Positions 1 through 11,292 of a stretch of 64,000 nt of DNA are shown here, piece after piece. Position 1 is the first letter of the stretch, and each line of letters opens with the position of its first letter. Source of the DNA: Augochlora pura (lineage: Eukaryota > Arthropoda > Insecta > Hymenoptera > Halictidae). The translations under genes were made by a program, and so were the position numbers. The stretch is from contig NC_135782.1 of the NCBI RefSeq assembly GCF_028453695.1, positions 15,494,190 through 15,558,189 on the forward strand, written 5' to 3'. The notes beneath the pieces were generated by a model, which was not told the DNA's origin, ran no database searches, and worked only from the letters and a program-made list of their open reading frames with translations.

Positions 1-262
1 AAAATAGATAGAATTCAAGTAAAATAAAAATGAGATAATATAAAAATAAAATAAAGTAAAATGGATTAAAATAAAATAAGACAAAATAAATGTAAAATAG
101 GGTAAGTAAAAATAAGATAAAATCAAATAAATATAAAATAAAATAAATAAAATAAAAATAAAATAAGGTAAAATAAAGACAAATAACGTAGAATAAAAAT
201 AAAATAAAATAAAATAAGGTAAAATAATTATAGAATAAATAAAATAAAAAGAAGTAAACTGA
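1..262. repeat. A-rich AT satellite, (AAATA)n-like
   Basis: The first 260 bases are nearly pure A and T in degenerate units of 5 to 10 bases of the type AAATA and AAATAAG. No open frame of interest is present. It looks like a diverged microsatellite continuing from outside the window. Confidence 0.85.
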
Positions 263-279
263 ATACATAAATCTCGAAA

Positions 280-835
280 AATTCACTTTTGGCCAGGATA
301 AACGTGCTCTTGGCTCTTGTAGCTCTTGGCCGCAGCGGAATTTACAGAGCAGCCAACAGGCCGCGGGTAATTGCAATCCGTGTCCCTTTTTGCCATCCAC
401 GCGCCCCGGATCTTTTTATTTGTTCGTCCGGGCGGGCGGACAATACGAAACGGATCTCCGCGGCGCAATATTCACGACATCAGGCTCCATCGGGCCCGCG
501 CGCGCGCGCGACGGATTAATCGAGAAAGAGAGACCAGCAGTTCTCTCTACGGCGAAGCGCCACGCAAATATTTGCTTTATAATTTGTCCAGGGGGAGGGG
601 GGGGGGGGGGCGGCTACGGCGAAACGACGCTCTCTCGCGCCAATCTTTTTCTGAGCGCCGGGCAAATTGCTTCGGCGTCGTCGTCTACGAAGACCCCGAA
701 ACTACGCCGCGATAATTAATTTCGGCAAAACATCGACGGTGTTTCGCTGCCGCGATTCTAATGGACCGCCGCGCGTTGGTCTCTCTGATTCCGGGGATAG
801 TCGATCGTTCGGATAATGGAGCGGTTGTTTGGACT
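280..835. other. GC-rich CpG-dense island without a recognised gene
   Basis: A sharp change from AT-rich to GC-rich sequence occurs at about 280. The block holds an alternating (CG)7 run at 497-510, which could adopt Z-DNA, and a G tract at 591-610 broken by one A. Open frames here overlap in several frames and have no family resemblance or splice context, so I treat them as chance frames. It could be an unannotated regulatory island. Confidence 0.5.
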
Positions 836-839
836 TGTT

Positions 840-1110
840 AAGGATATATTTTGGTAAATTAGGTTAGGTTAGGATATATTGGAGTATTGTTAGTTATCGA
901 TGGTAGATGCGATAACAGGCTTTTATTGTGTAGTGTAGTAGTGTGTGATGATAGGTATAGTAACAGATTTTATTGAGTTGTATAGTATATGCAGTGTACT
1001 TACTGTAGAATTTACTATGTGGTTTATTGTAGAATTTACTATATAAATTTACTATAGGTAGAATTTACTATAGTTAGTTGTAAAATATATACTGGCCTAA
1101 CCTAAGTTAA
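840..1110. repeat. Degenerate AT-rich repeat with TAGAATTTACTAT units
   Basis: A motif close to GTAGAATTTACTATA recurs at least four times between about 1003 and 1072 at short, uneven spacing. The upstream edge carries two GGTTA units near 862-875 that match the insect telomere repeat type. No gene is visible. Confidence 0.6.
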
Positions 1111-1114
1111 TTCA

Positions 1115-2040
1115 ATGGCTCCAATTTAGTACTCTTCCCTAGTATTTACGAAACACAATATCCTAAAACAATATTCATCAAAAAACAATTCCAGCAGACA
1201 AAAATTAAACAAAACTATATTCCTCCTAATAATTAAAATCATAAATAAAATAAATTTTTTAGTGATAAAAAGATACCACTAATTTTTCTTATAACTTTGT
1301 AATATTATATCTGAACGTTTCATTTTTGCCACGAATGTATAAGATCTGCAAGTACAGTGAAGGTTGTGTCACGTATGATAAAGTCACGTGTCTCTTATGG
1401 CAAAGTTCGCAGCAGTGATGAAGAGATATCTGCGAGAAGGAGGCTCGCAAATCTGAAGATGTTTGCCGCTGTTCGAAAGCTGACAAAACGTTGGATCAGT
1501 GGAAATCCCTTCGCCAGGATATTACGGTCCTTTGCGTTTTAAATCGAGCGATAAATAATAAACACGCGGACGGGACGGGGACAGCGCGCGCGGCGCTCCT
1601 CGCGAAGTGGACTCTCTCGGTCATTATTCTGCCATCCCCCCCCCCCCCCCCCCCGTGCGCCCCCTTCCCGTGACACGAATTTACACGTTTTGCACACTGT
1701 ATCCACTTTTCCTCCGCGCGTGTCACAGGAATATAAACCACTCCGGTAAATTCAGAGGTGAATGCGACAGACGGCGGTGTTTCTAAACGATCCTTCCCAG
1801 CGGCCGTTCCATCGAGGGATCGCGTCCTCTTCTGTATTCCAGATTCAAACCGAATTCATTTTCTCCGACACGGCGAGCACTTCCCGTCACCCGCTTCCAA
1901 TCACCGTGTCTGAATTTCTCCTGTCGCAATTTTGTAAAAATTCTTGTAACCGATGAACTTTCTCCTCTTCAAAATTCATAATTTACACTTTTATTTAAAT
2001 AACAGTGCACAAAAATTCGAAAGAAAATTTCTTTTATATT
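1115..2040. other. AT-rich spacer then GC-rich island with poly-C tract
   Basis: 1115-1370 is AT-rich with nothing recognisable. 1380-1970 is GC-richer and contains an uninterrupted run of 19 C at 1636-1654. Short overlapping open frames occur, but none has a family match or credible splice sites. Confidence 0.45.
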
Positions 2041-2051
2041 TTAAGTTATTG

Positions 2052-2329
2052 GAAATGATTCCTGAGGCGATTTGAAGAAATTTTTTCCTCAGCGAAAATG
2101 TTGGCAGAGGTTTCGTCAAGGAGTTATTAAGGAAAAACACGGACCAATGAGAGGGCGAGCTAAGCTGGCTCGCTAGTATGCGTCACGCCGCAATGGTCGC
2201 GCGGGCGGGGTGCTGGCTGTGCTCGTTCTTCTATTGGTCCGCGTTTCTCGTTAATAACTCGGTAACGAAGCCTCGGAGAATATTTTTGCACAGGAAAAAG
2301 TTGTTTAAAATTGCCCGAAGAATCATTTA
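2052..2329. mobile_element. Palindromic miniature element, family P, copy 1
   Basis: The outer ~100 bases on each side are reverse complements with about 75-80% identity by eye. The left arm ends in CACGGACCAAT and the right arm begins ATTGGTCCGCG, and both arms carry the core GAGTTATTAA (left) or its complement (right). The outer limits pair GAAATGATTCC with its complement at 2321-2329. The centre is GC-rich and unpaired. Related copies lie near 50854, 54617, 55880 and 57391. No coding capacity is visible, so this is a non-autonomous element. Confidence 0.8.
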
Positions 2330-2599
2330 ATGTTACTATAATAGTAATCCTGGGAGACCTTGCAGAAAATAGCGAAAATATTCGGATAAAATTTAAGGTA
2401 TATTCTATCGCATTGTATTGTTATAGGTTCTATTATAATTTGTTACTGGAACTCTTTTGTGTTCACAATTCGACTAAGAGGATTCGAAAAATATTCCCAA
2501 AACGTTGAACTTTATCAGCGCGTTAACCACCATACCTCACCGCCCATAACATCCTACGGAATCAAAGTGGCCACGCGTACGACCATACACAGAAATTAT

Positions 2600-3130
2600 T
2601 TCATCCGGTTAATAAAACTCGGTTGAATGCCGGCGAATTTCGAATTGTGTCGCCGGCACGCAACAGTGCACGCGTCATTACTTTCGAACAAACGCGAAAA
2701 ATCTGCACGACCAGAAATTAATTCCTGCGTGTACCGTTCGAAATGCCATGGACACCGTGGCCAGCCCCGTTAAATCGTTTCCCATGCGAGGGAACCACGA
2801 GTCTAATCCGAACGCGGTCTACTTGTTTCTCTATGGGCGCTGTCATCGCGGTAAAAAAAGAAAATATAACAAAAGCAACAACAAAAACAGTTGGCCGTCA
2901 GATGGTATATATTTGGCAGGAACCAAGCGTCGCGACGCCGCCGGAAAATCGATGGGGGCGTGAAAGGCGAGGCGGAAAAATGCCGGGCGAAAAGGCTGCC
3001 CCCGGAAAAAAAGCGCGCGATAGAATCGCTTTTTTTCTCGCGGCTCGAAACCGGCGCCGGCGAAAAATTTCGGGGTACCAGGGCACGGGTGTGTGCAAAC
3101 CGAAAGAATGAGCCGTCGCAAGGTTAGCCT
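2600..3130. other. GC-rich island, no recognised gene
   Basis: CpG-dense sequence with open frames overlapping in five frames, which is typical of stop-poor GC-rich DNA rather than of a gene. I see no splice-bounded coding segment. It ends abruptly at the CTAACC-rich repeat that follows. Confidence 0.45.
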
Positions 3131-3149
3131 GGCCGCGACCTTTGAATCT

Positions 3150-3495
3150 CTGTCTTAGCTGAATGAGATGGAAGAATGTAATTGTTTGTTCACACCTAAC
3201 CCCTAGACCTAGCCAAGAATTAGTCCAGACTTAGCTGAATAAAACTGCATTAATGTAGTGGAGCTTTGTTGCAGACTTGACAGAGACCTAACCTAGAATT
3301 GATTCAGATTTATCTCAATAAAACTGCATTCATGTAATTCTGCTTTATTTTAAACTTAAGCAAAAGCTATAATAAATAAAATTGCAATAATGAAATTATT
3401 GTTTGTTATAGTCTTAATCCCGACTTAACCAAGAACTAATCCAGGCTTAATTAAGTATTAATCCACACTTATCTTAATAAAATAGCATTAATGGT
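3150..3495. repeat. Irregular tandem repeat containing AAACTGCATTAATG
   Basis: Versions of AAACTGCATTAATGTA occur near 3243, 3322, 3381 and 3481. Between them lie phrases such as CCAAGAATTAGTCCAGACTTA. The spacing is uneven (59 to 100 bases), so the array is old and eroded. CCTAACC motifs occur inside it. Confidence 0.65.
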
Positions 3496-3499
3496 AGAT

Positions 3500-3670
3500 A
3501 TAGTATATATTATTCTATACTATAGTATACAGTATACATCATAGTATATATTATAGTAGATATTATATAGTATACATTAGAGTATATATTATAGCATATA
3601 TTATACAGTGTACATTATAGGATTTATTATTATAGTATATATTAGTATTTATTATATATTATTATACAAT
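3500..3670. repeat. TATAGTATACATTA microsatellite
   Basis: A run of TATAGTATA and TATTATAG words with few other bases. It is a degenerate dinucleotide or tetranucleotide repeat. Confidence 0.7.
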
Positions 3671-3822
3671 AAAAATTCTCTGCTCAAAAATTACTTATAA
3701 GTTCCACGAAATTAATTGCTATAGTTTCACTGATTTTTTAGTTAACATTTCAGTAAATCCAATCTTTCTATTATTATTAAACAATATATATTAGTCTGTG
3801 TTAAATCAAAGCACGATTGTCA

Positions 3823-3952
3823 GGTGATTAAGCCAGATATCATACTGAAGAAGTGGGGGTCAGCCACGTGACACAGTGGCGTGCGAATCACTGATGACCA
3901 CTGCGCCACGTGACCTAACCTCACTCCTTCGAAATCTAGTTTAATCAACTAA
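3823..3952. mobile_element. Inverted-repeat hairpin with paired CACGTG boxes
   Basis: The two halves are reverse complements over about 55 bases with mismatches. GAAGAAGTGGGGGTCAGCCA on the left pairs with 3912-3930, and the outer GTGATTAA at 3824 pairs with TTAATCA at 3941. Each arm carries one CACGTG hexamer (about 3864-3869 and 3907-3912). The length and shape suit a miniature transposon or a folded-back duplication. I cannot identify a target duplication. Confidence 0.65.
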
Positions 3953-3954
3953 CA

Positions 3955-4330
3955 ACCATATATCAGTATTAACAAAGTCTTTAATATAAATATACTATAC
4001 ATTTGCATTTATCATCGCCACTAAATCTAATATAAAAAAATCAGTCAAAAATCTCTTAACCTACAAACTTTGCTAAAACAGAACATCCAAGTTTTATTTC
4101 CCGCGCTACACTAAATCCATTTCTATAATTCAGCCTCCCCGTGCCCGATTATTTATGTCAACATTTATTCCACACAGGTTCACAGAAAACCCCAGCAGGG
4201 GAAAAAAGAAAGGCGGCTGAAAAAATATGAAAAATTGCAAAATAAAACTGCGAACGATCTTAAACAAATTCGTTTATATTTTTCAAAAAAAAGAGGTGTC
4301 TATTCCAGCGTTAAATATCGCCGATCTGTA
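3955..4330. other. AT-rich spacer, nothing recognised
   Basis: AT-rich sequence without a clear repeat unit, splice-bounded exon or hairpin. Confidence 0.5.
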
Positions 4331-5000
4331 TCGTTGTGGAACACAACGGCCGAAGAAAATCGTCACCGGGCCGTAACTTTCGTGACACAGGTGCACCAAG
4401 GGGGGATGATACAACAGGGGGGATGAGGATGAGTTGCATCGTCCAGTATCGATCGGTCTCGATCCGGAGGGCTCGCGCGTACCGAGCAGAGGAGGCTCGG
4501 CGGTTTGTTCACCCGCTCTACCTACCCACCCGCCTACCTACTACCTGTTGTCCCTCGTCGCGTCGTCTCCCCGCTTCGCTGTTCTCTCGTCGACAAGATG
4601 ACTCTCGCCGGGGTATACAAATTGCCGGAGCCATGCGACGTCGTACCTTATTAGCTGACGATGCACGGGCCCATTATTTCCCCCGAAACAATGAGCCGCG
4701 TCGCTGGCTGCTGCTTGCTACCCCCCCCCCCCCCCCCGCCCCGGGTATCTCTCTCGTTGATCGATACATCGCGTTTCTACACGGGGACAAAAGTCGACCG
4801 TACGTGAGCGCCAAGCAGTCGGCGCTGAGAGGGTTGATACGAGAGATAAAGAAAGGAGAAAGGAGGGGTAGCTAGGGACAGGAACGGAGATGGAGAGATA
4901 AAAAAAGGAGGGAAGGAGGGGTTATGAGAGACGCCAGGGGATGGAAGAGGGGTGGAAGAGATATATAGGGAAAGGGGTGAGGGTTCGGAAGACAAGAAGG
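4330..5000. other. GC-rich island with poly-C and purine-rich tail
   Basis: CpG-dense sequence with 17 consecutive C at 4721-4737, followed by a purine-rich GGAGA tract to about 4995. The longest open frame (4336-4875) spans the homopolymer and encodes mostly Arg, Pro and Ser, so it is probably spurious. Confidence 0.45.
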
Positions 5001-5700
5001 AGCAGCGTTTAAATAATTTTTACTTCTTCTATTTTTAAGTGGTGAGGTTTAGGAAGTGTTGAATGTGGAGGGGATGACTTTGGCTAGGTTCTCTGTTTTT
5101 TTCGATTTTTTTAAAGGTGTTGGAGATTTTTTATAAATAGTGGAGGATGAATTTTATAGGCTAGGGGTAGTTTTTCTTGGATCTAGTGTTTAATCATGGC
5201 AGTTTATGATATTTAGTAATTTTAAAAAACAATACGTTTGAATTAGACAAGTTTAAAAATTTTAAGCTAAGTTAGCATATATTTATTATATAGAGTATTG
5301 TACATATATGCAGTGTTAATGGTAACAACATTACCCAAAGAAGGATAAGTAGTAAAGTTATGGAATTATTTAAAAATTTTAAGATTCTATGACATTATAT
5401 TGAACTTATTAAAATTACATACCAATATTACATACTAATTATTATTATTTTTCAAATTTTCCAACAATATTGAAACATTTTTAATCCACTAAAGAAATAA
5501 ATTTTGTTGACTAACATTATCTTCCTTGGATACACAATTTTGTATTTCAATACTTTAATAATCTACTGAAAAAAGATTGACCTGTAAAATTAATAAAGTT
5601 AACAATTTTTAAATCCCACTGCCATTTCTGTATATAGCACTAAAGACAACATATTTAATTTTGACTAAAATCGGAAAGAGTTAGCCCTAAAGGTGTCCGA
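5000..5700. other. AT-rich spacer, nothing recognised
   Basis: AT-rich, no long open frame, no obvious tandem period and no paired inverted repeats found by eye. Confidence 0.5.
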
Positions 5701-5724
5701 TTCCAAAAGAAAAAAGAAAAAGAA

Positions 5725-6290
5725 GTTTGGGATGGATAAGGACAAATAGAGAGAGTGAGAAGGGGTGGGGAGAGAGAGAGGGGGGAGGGAGAGCCCAACT
5801 CGGAACTGGGCAGAGGAAAAAAAAAAGGGAAGAAGGTACGGAAAACGCGCGGGAGCAGCTCTCCGCTCGGTTCCGGCGTGCGCGCGCTAGAGTAGGGGTC
5901 GCCGATGGCGAGCCCTGCTGGGACTTAATTAGTCAAAGCCCTTGCCAGCTTACTTGCAAGTGCCTCATTAGGGCCGATGTCGCGTCTCGTAATTGGAACG
6001 CGCGTCGCGACTAATTACGCGAGGACGACGCCCACGGTGAAATAAAGATCCGCCGGAACCGGCCGAGCGCGAGGGGTGGGGGGGGGGGGTCGGAGACAAG
6101 CCGCCGAAGGGGGCGCCGAAGAGAAGCTCCCACGGAATTTCGAAACGTATTTCCCGGTTCCGTGGATCGCGAGCCCCCCTAATCCCCCCAACTCGCCCTA
6201 CCCCCCCCCCCCCAACTACCCCAACCCTCTACCCCACCCCGAGCCTCCCAACCTCATTCAACCATAAGAGAACGAATCATAGTGCCTGGT
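5725..6290. other. GA-rich to GC-rich island with G and C homopolymers
   Basis: A purine tract at about 5745-5850 leads into a CpG-dense block. A run of 12 G lies at 6078-6089 and 13 C at 6201-6213. No credible exon was found. Confidence 0.45.
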
Positions 6291-6379
6291 CTTCGAAGCC
6301 GAAGACGCAAGAGTTGGCCGCCATCTTAGTTTGTCAGACTAGTGTCGCGTTCTATCGGTGGATTGGGACAGTAAAAAAC

Positions 6380-6605
6380 AATGTGCGTAAAATATGTAAT
6401 GAAATATAAAGTGAAATATATAATGAAATATAAAATAGAATGTAAAAGGAAATGTAAAATAAAATATAAAATAGAATATAAAATACAGTATAAAGTAAAA
6501 TATAAGACGAAATATAAAATAGAATATGAAATAGAATATAAAATAGAATACAGAGTATAGTATAGAATAACATAGGAAAAATAAAATATGAAATAAAATA
6601 TACTC
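6380..6605. repeat. AT minisatellite (AAATATAAAATAGAAT)n
   Basis: Degenerate units of about 10-20 bases of the form AAATATAAAATAGAATATA repeat across the interval. The minus-strand frames here translate into Tyr, Leu, Phe and Ile-rich low-complexity peptides and are by-products of the repeat. Confidence 0.8.
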
Positions 6606-6609
6606 CTAT

Positions 6610-7320
6610 TGTAGCAATTATGCCATACAGTGACGTCAAAAGAAGCAGAGATTCGATTTTCCAAATTGAGGTATATGGTAATTGCCATAATTAACAGCTA
6701 CGCGATGGTAATTTGTATTTCCTAAAAACACGATCTATATCCAAGAGGTTTCCAAAGTGTCAAGATTTAGATTATTAGTTGTTGCAATGTGAGGTAAGAT
6801 TTGTCATTTTGAAACTTAGCTTTTTTACCATCATAACTTTTATTAATCCGTAGGAATAAGCACAATTGTCTGTAGAACTGTTTAGGTTAGTCTTAAAGAA
6901 TTAAAAATAACAATTTTTCTTCTTGATAGTCATCATCTAATCTTTCAGAGAAAAAGACTCTTAGGACGGACTAGCGGTGCCCGGCGGTGTAGATCAGTAC
7001 TACTATAGTACGAGCTTCGGTCGTATGGGGTCGTTAGTACGGCCTACTAGTCCTTTTCATGGTGACCGCTCAAAAATTATTCCATTATTCCAGCATCCTC
7101 AAAATCTTTTATTAAAATATGTTGAATATATTATAGACATTTATTGCGTAATATATGTATATGTATGCTCCATTCCAGTATTCTGTCTAATATGAGTCTT
7201 ATAAGTAATAAAGTATTGCATCTGATATTATAGTGACCATTATTACTTTTAAATTCTTTTACCACTCCCACTATTTTTAAACAGTACAATGATAAATTTA
7301 TAACGTTGAAATTAAGTTAA
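6610..7320. other. AT-rich spacer, nothing recognised
   Basis: Mostly AT-rich unique-looking sequence with one GC-richer patch near 6960-7060. No supported exon. Confidence 0.4.
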
Positions 7321-7324
7321 TATT

Positions 7325-7610
7325 GATATAATAATGTAGTACATGGTAATATAGTAATACTGAATATAATATGGTATAATATACTATAACAATATAGTAC
7401 ATAAAAATACAGTAATACAGAATATAATACAGTATAATATACTATAGCAATATAGGTCACAGTAATACAGTAATACAGAATAAAATATAATATAATATAC
7501 GATAACAGTGCAGTATATACTAATACAGTAATGTAGCATATACTATAGCATAATATACTATAACAGTACAGTATAACATACTATAACAATATAATACAAA
7601 AATATACTAA
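7325..7610. repeat. AT satellite with ACAGTAATACAGAATATAATA units
   Basis: Words such as AATACAGTAATACAGAATATA and TATAATATACTATAGCAATA recur roughly every 40-55 bases. It is a diverged AT-rich tandem array. Confidence 0.7.
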
Positions 7611-7689
7611 TTAAGTTAACATTTCTATCGTCCAACTCACCTATCCTCCACCGATTCAGCCAATCAAAGTCCTCCAGCCATCTCCCAAA

Positions 7690-8455
7690 GGGCACCAAAC
7701 CGTTCGCCGAAATTTCCACCGGTTTCCGTCCAACAATAACGCTTCGAACAAAAGGCGGCTCGATGGAAGTCCGAAAACTAGCTCAGGGTAGATCGCCGGA
7801 AGGTGTGACCTTTACCGTGGAAAATCGCACGGGTCGTTGGATTTTTCCGAAGGTCAATCGAGGCGAGAGGTGCGCCCTCAACCGGGCTTTTGTGGGCGTC
7901 GATAACCTTCGACGCCCGATGAAATACGACGCAGCCGTTTGGGAATAATTAAAGGGCTCGCGGGCCGATGGATACCCGGGGAGGCGCCGATAGGCAATTT
8001 TACGGGCGGTGAATGCGGGGCTTAAAGACCGGCGACGAGCCGGTTGTCGTCGACGTTGCGGCGCGAAGGTCAATAACGAGAGAGAGAGAGAGGTTTTACG
8101 CGGATGACACGCGGGTCTCTCTTGACAAATTGCCGCCTTAAAGTCGCGGACCGAACGCGGGGCGGGCCATCTTCGTGAACCAGATTCCGATGGAATTTAT
8201 CGATTGGACCCCGGAGTCTCCTCCGGCCGGAAATCTACTTACAGCACGGGCCCGCGCGGATATTACTCCCGGAAAATGGGTTACTCGCTCGAGATTTATA
8301 ACGCGTCGCCCCATTACGCCAGAGCGCGTCCCCTATTCCGCGAGATCCCACGGCTCTCTATCGTCGCCGAAGACCACCACCCACACCCCCGCTGGCCTCT
8401 ACGGACCGTCGTCTTCGTTCGCCGGTCCAAGTTGTCATCGGTTATCCAACATTAT
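7690..8455. other. GC-rich island, no recognised gene
   Basis: CpG-dense block with a short GA repeat near 8078-8092. Several overlapping open frames on both strands lack homology signals and splice context. It ends at a piggyBac-like TTAACCCC end at 8456. Confidence 0.4.
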
Positions 8456-8520
8456 TTAACCCCTTGTCACGCTATGCTGTTGATAGTCCGTCGAAAGACA
8501 AGCAGGATTTATACAGTAGA
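8456..8520 (+). mobile_element. Unpaired piggyBac-like element end (TTAACCCCTTG)
   Basis: TTAA at 8456-8459 is followed by CCCCTTGTCACGCTATGCTG. This resembles the terminal sequences of the TTAA-flanked miniature elements elsewhere in the window, especially the ends at 48233 and 48752. I found no matching opposite end nearby, so it may be a truncated copy. Confidence 0.45.
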
Positions 8521-8559
8521 ATGGAGAAGCATTTAGAGTGTGGTGTGTTTATTGTAGGG

Positions 8560-9175
8560 ATTAGATTTTTTGAAGTTTCGTCGTCTGGCTTTGAAGCTAC
8601 GTTAGACATAACTTACTTCTAACCTAGTTCTGTCATGGACTTAAATGTGTCTTAATACAGTCAGATATTAGACATAACCTATTCTAACCTGGTTCTGTCA
8701 TGGACTTAAATTTGTCTCAATAAAGTCAGACATTAGACATAACCTAGTTCTAACCTAGCTCTATCATAGGCCCAAAATATTCCTAACACAGGTCTACCTA
8801 GAACTATATACTTTAAATCCTATCCAGACCAAACCTAATCCTAACCTAGTTCTATCACACACTTACAATAGTCCTAGCATAGTTCTACCCCAGAGCTATA
8901 TATTTTAAACAGAATCCAGATCTAAGCTAACCCTAATAAAAGCTTACTTCAGACTTAACCTAGTCCTAACCTAGTTCTATTACAGACCCAAAATATTCCT
9001 AACACAGTTCTACCCCAGAGCTATCTACTTTAAACCCAAAACAGATCTAAGTTAATCCTAACATAAACCTACTCCATACCTAACCTAGTTCTAACCTAGT
9101 TCTATCACAGACCCAAAATATTCCTAACATAATTCCACCCCAAAACTATCTACTTTAACCCCAATACAAGTAGCA
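8560..9175. repeat. CCTAACCTAGTTCTA tandem array, period about 90-125 bp
   Basis: Phrases like CCTAACCTAGTTCTATCACA and CCCAAAATATTCCTAACACA recur, with the ATTCCTAAC word near 8779, 8869, 8995 and 9119. The units are eroded but clearly homologous. They contain repeated CCTAAC words similar to the insect telomere unit. Confidence 0.8.
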
Positions 9176-9740
9176 ACATGGAGGATCAGGCTCCGAGCTG
9201 GTCCGGTGTTATGGCGCCGGACGACCCCCCAAGATTGTCGGTGTCGTTTTCGCGAGAAGAAGATTCGATTCGCCTTCAAAGATCTAATTAGATAAGTAGG
9301 GTGGTCCGCTCAAAGGCAGGCGCCGTTCCAAGAAAGAGAGAGACAGACACCGAGCGAGAGAGAGAGAGAGAGAATGGGGGAGTGGGGAGGCGTATCAGCG
9401 CTCATTATCTAAAGTCACATCCCCTATCAAAGGATTCGGTGCCCCGAGGAAAGAAGCCAAAGCGTTCCGAAACGTTTGCATGAAAGGATCCTGAAAGGTT
9501 TTCCAGGGGTGGGGGTAGGGGAGGGTAAGGGGGGGGGGGGGGCGGATAGGCGAGGTCGGACTTCGGGGAGAAGAAACTGAGACCTTTTGAACGCTTTCGA
9601 ACCCGAAACGACGCCGGTAAACAGGGCGGAAGGCAAACACGTCCTCCCCCTCCTCCGCGTCAATGCCAAACATAACCTGACCCGAAAATTTAACAGGTCT
9701 CGGCCGCCGCTTATAAATCCGCGCGCTTGTACTATGGAAT
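9176..9740. other. GC-rich island with GA repeat and poly-G
   Basis: Contains a GA microsatellite at about 9355-9373 and a run of 14 G at 9529-9542. Open frames on both strands are short and compositionally biased. No exon is supported. Confidence 0.45.
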
Positions 9741-9840
9741 GCCTCGCGAATTTAATCGAATTCTAATTCCACAACGATGATACAATAAGTCTTGACATAA
9801 CATAGACTCTGTGTAACAATATTAGTTACATTTTACTGAA

Positions 9841-9949
9841 ACAATATTATACATAAATATTTATTCTTTATACATTTCAAAATCAAATGAGATTATAATC
9901 ATTTATATTGTATAATATTTTGATTATAAATATTTATGTATAATATTGT
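9841..9949. mobile_element. AT-rich hairpin with perfect 23-bp inverted repeats
   Basis: Positions 9841-9863 are the exact reverse complement of 9927-9949. The 63-base loop contains further weaker self-complementarity. The structure is that of a very small AT-rich miniature transposon or a cruciform-forming palindrome. Confidence 0.7.
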
Positions 9950-10079
9950 AATGTTATAAACGAAATATTGAGAAATTATTCTGTGCTATTTATTATATTT
10001 ATGATTTATAAATTCAAGGTTGAAGTAATGATCTTTTACGTATTGTACTTGCACGTGTTTTATGTATAGTTATTTGGTT

Positions 10080-10365
10080 GGCTATAGTGACGCATGGGTA
10101 GTACCCAGCTAACTTCACGCATTAGGCGCCGTAGTCGCCACTAGTGAGTTTCTGCTAGGAGACGTTGAGTGACTGCAGTCAGCGTTGATGACTCATCAGT
10201 AGTACTGTGCGAGCACCGGACGATCCATGACTATATTCACAGCTGTGTCCATGACTCACTGAATCTTAACTCGGCTAGCTTCAGACGACAGTGACATAGT
10301 CACTGTTATTGACTCATCAGCAATACCCAGCAAACTTCAGACATTCCGTGGCTCTAGCTTCCATT
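10080..10365. repeat. Degenerate repeat with clustered TGACTCA motifs
   Basis: TGACTCATCAG occurs near 10189 and 10311, and TGACTCACTG near 10252. Phrases such as GTAGTACCCAGCTAACTTCA (about 10098) and CAATACCCAGCAAACTTCAG (about 10321) show that the segment is built from diverged copies. TGACTCA is the known AP-1 site consensus, but here it may only reflect the repeat unit. Confidence 0.55.
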
Positions 10366-10379
10366 AATAGCAACAAAAT

Positions 10380-10545
10380 GAACCCCTTATATTATTAATG
10401 TAAAATTATATAAAATATAAATTAATATAACATATACGTAAAATAAAACATAAATTAATATAAGATATACTTAATATAAAATACACATAACATAAAATAT
10501 AAATTAATATAAAACATACTTAAAATAAAATATAACAGCAGAGTC
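10380..10545. repeat. AT minisatellite (AAAATATAAATTAATATAA)n
   Basis: Units of about 30-45 bases containing ATAAATTAATATAA repeat four times. No other feature. Confidence 0.75.
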
Positions 10546-10549
10546 TTTT

Positions 10550-11280
10550 ACCAGTGTTTTCGTCACAATGGAGATCACTGCTAATTCCTAACCTCCCTGT
10601 GTACCGACCAAACGCCAGTTTACCTCTCGTCGACAGCTTGAAAAATAGATCGTTCGAGGAAAGTATCGCGTTTCAAGCGGTCGGCGCGCGTATCGGCAGC
10701 TCGGCAACTCCGGTCCAACGTCGGGATATCCTTCGGAGAGGTTCTCCGGCGGTGGGAGGGGGGGGGGGGGGGGGGAGGCAGAAGACTTCGCGACCGACCG
10801 ATTAATTCGTAGTTAATTAGCCCGGGCCGAGCGGAATACCTGGAAGCTCTCGAAGCCGACGCGAAGTCCTGGGGAAACATTCTTCCAATCCACGGAGGAA
10901 TCCGGATCCGTCCCGGCCGGTTTCGAGGGGCTCACCCCCGAAGGGCAATATAATCCCTCGGTAGGGGCTCCGACGGTATTTTATTACAAACTAGTAGTCG
11001 ACGGACAAGCGCTGCGCGCCGCTCGGACCGGAGCTTTTCAGGATTCGGACAAAGGGAGAGGCTGGGCTGCCCCGCTTCCCTGGTCACGCCCCCCCCCCCC
11101 CCCCCCCCCCCCCTTGTATTGTTTCGTTAACGGTAATCCGAAGCTCGCCGTATCCCGGTGTGTGTTTTCGGCGGGACGATCCCCGGGAAGACGCTGCGAC
11201 GTGCTTCCCCGGGCGAAGGGGAAAGTGAAGCCCAGCTGGGACCATGTCGTTTTTCGTATAAAGTTGAACAAAGTTTGGGC
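10550..11280. other. GC-rich island with 18-G and 25-C homopolymers
   Basis: A run of 18 G lies at 10758-10775 and 25 C at 11089-11113, among the longest homopolymers in the window. Frames spanning them give polyglycine or polyproline and are not convincing. Confidence 0.5.
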
Positions 11281-11292
11281 GAACTGGTTGTA

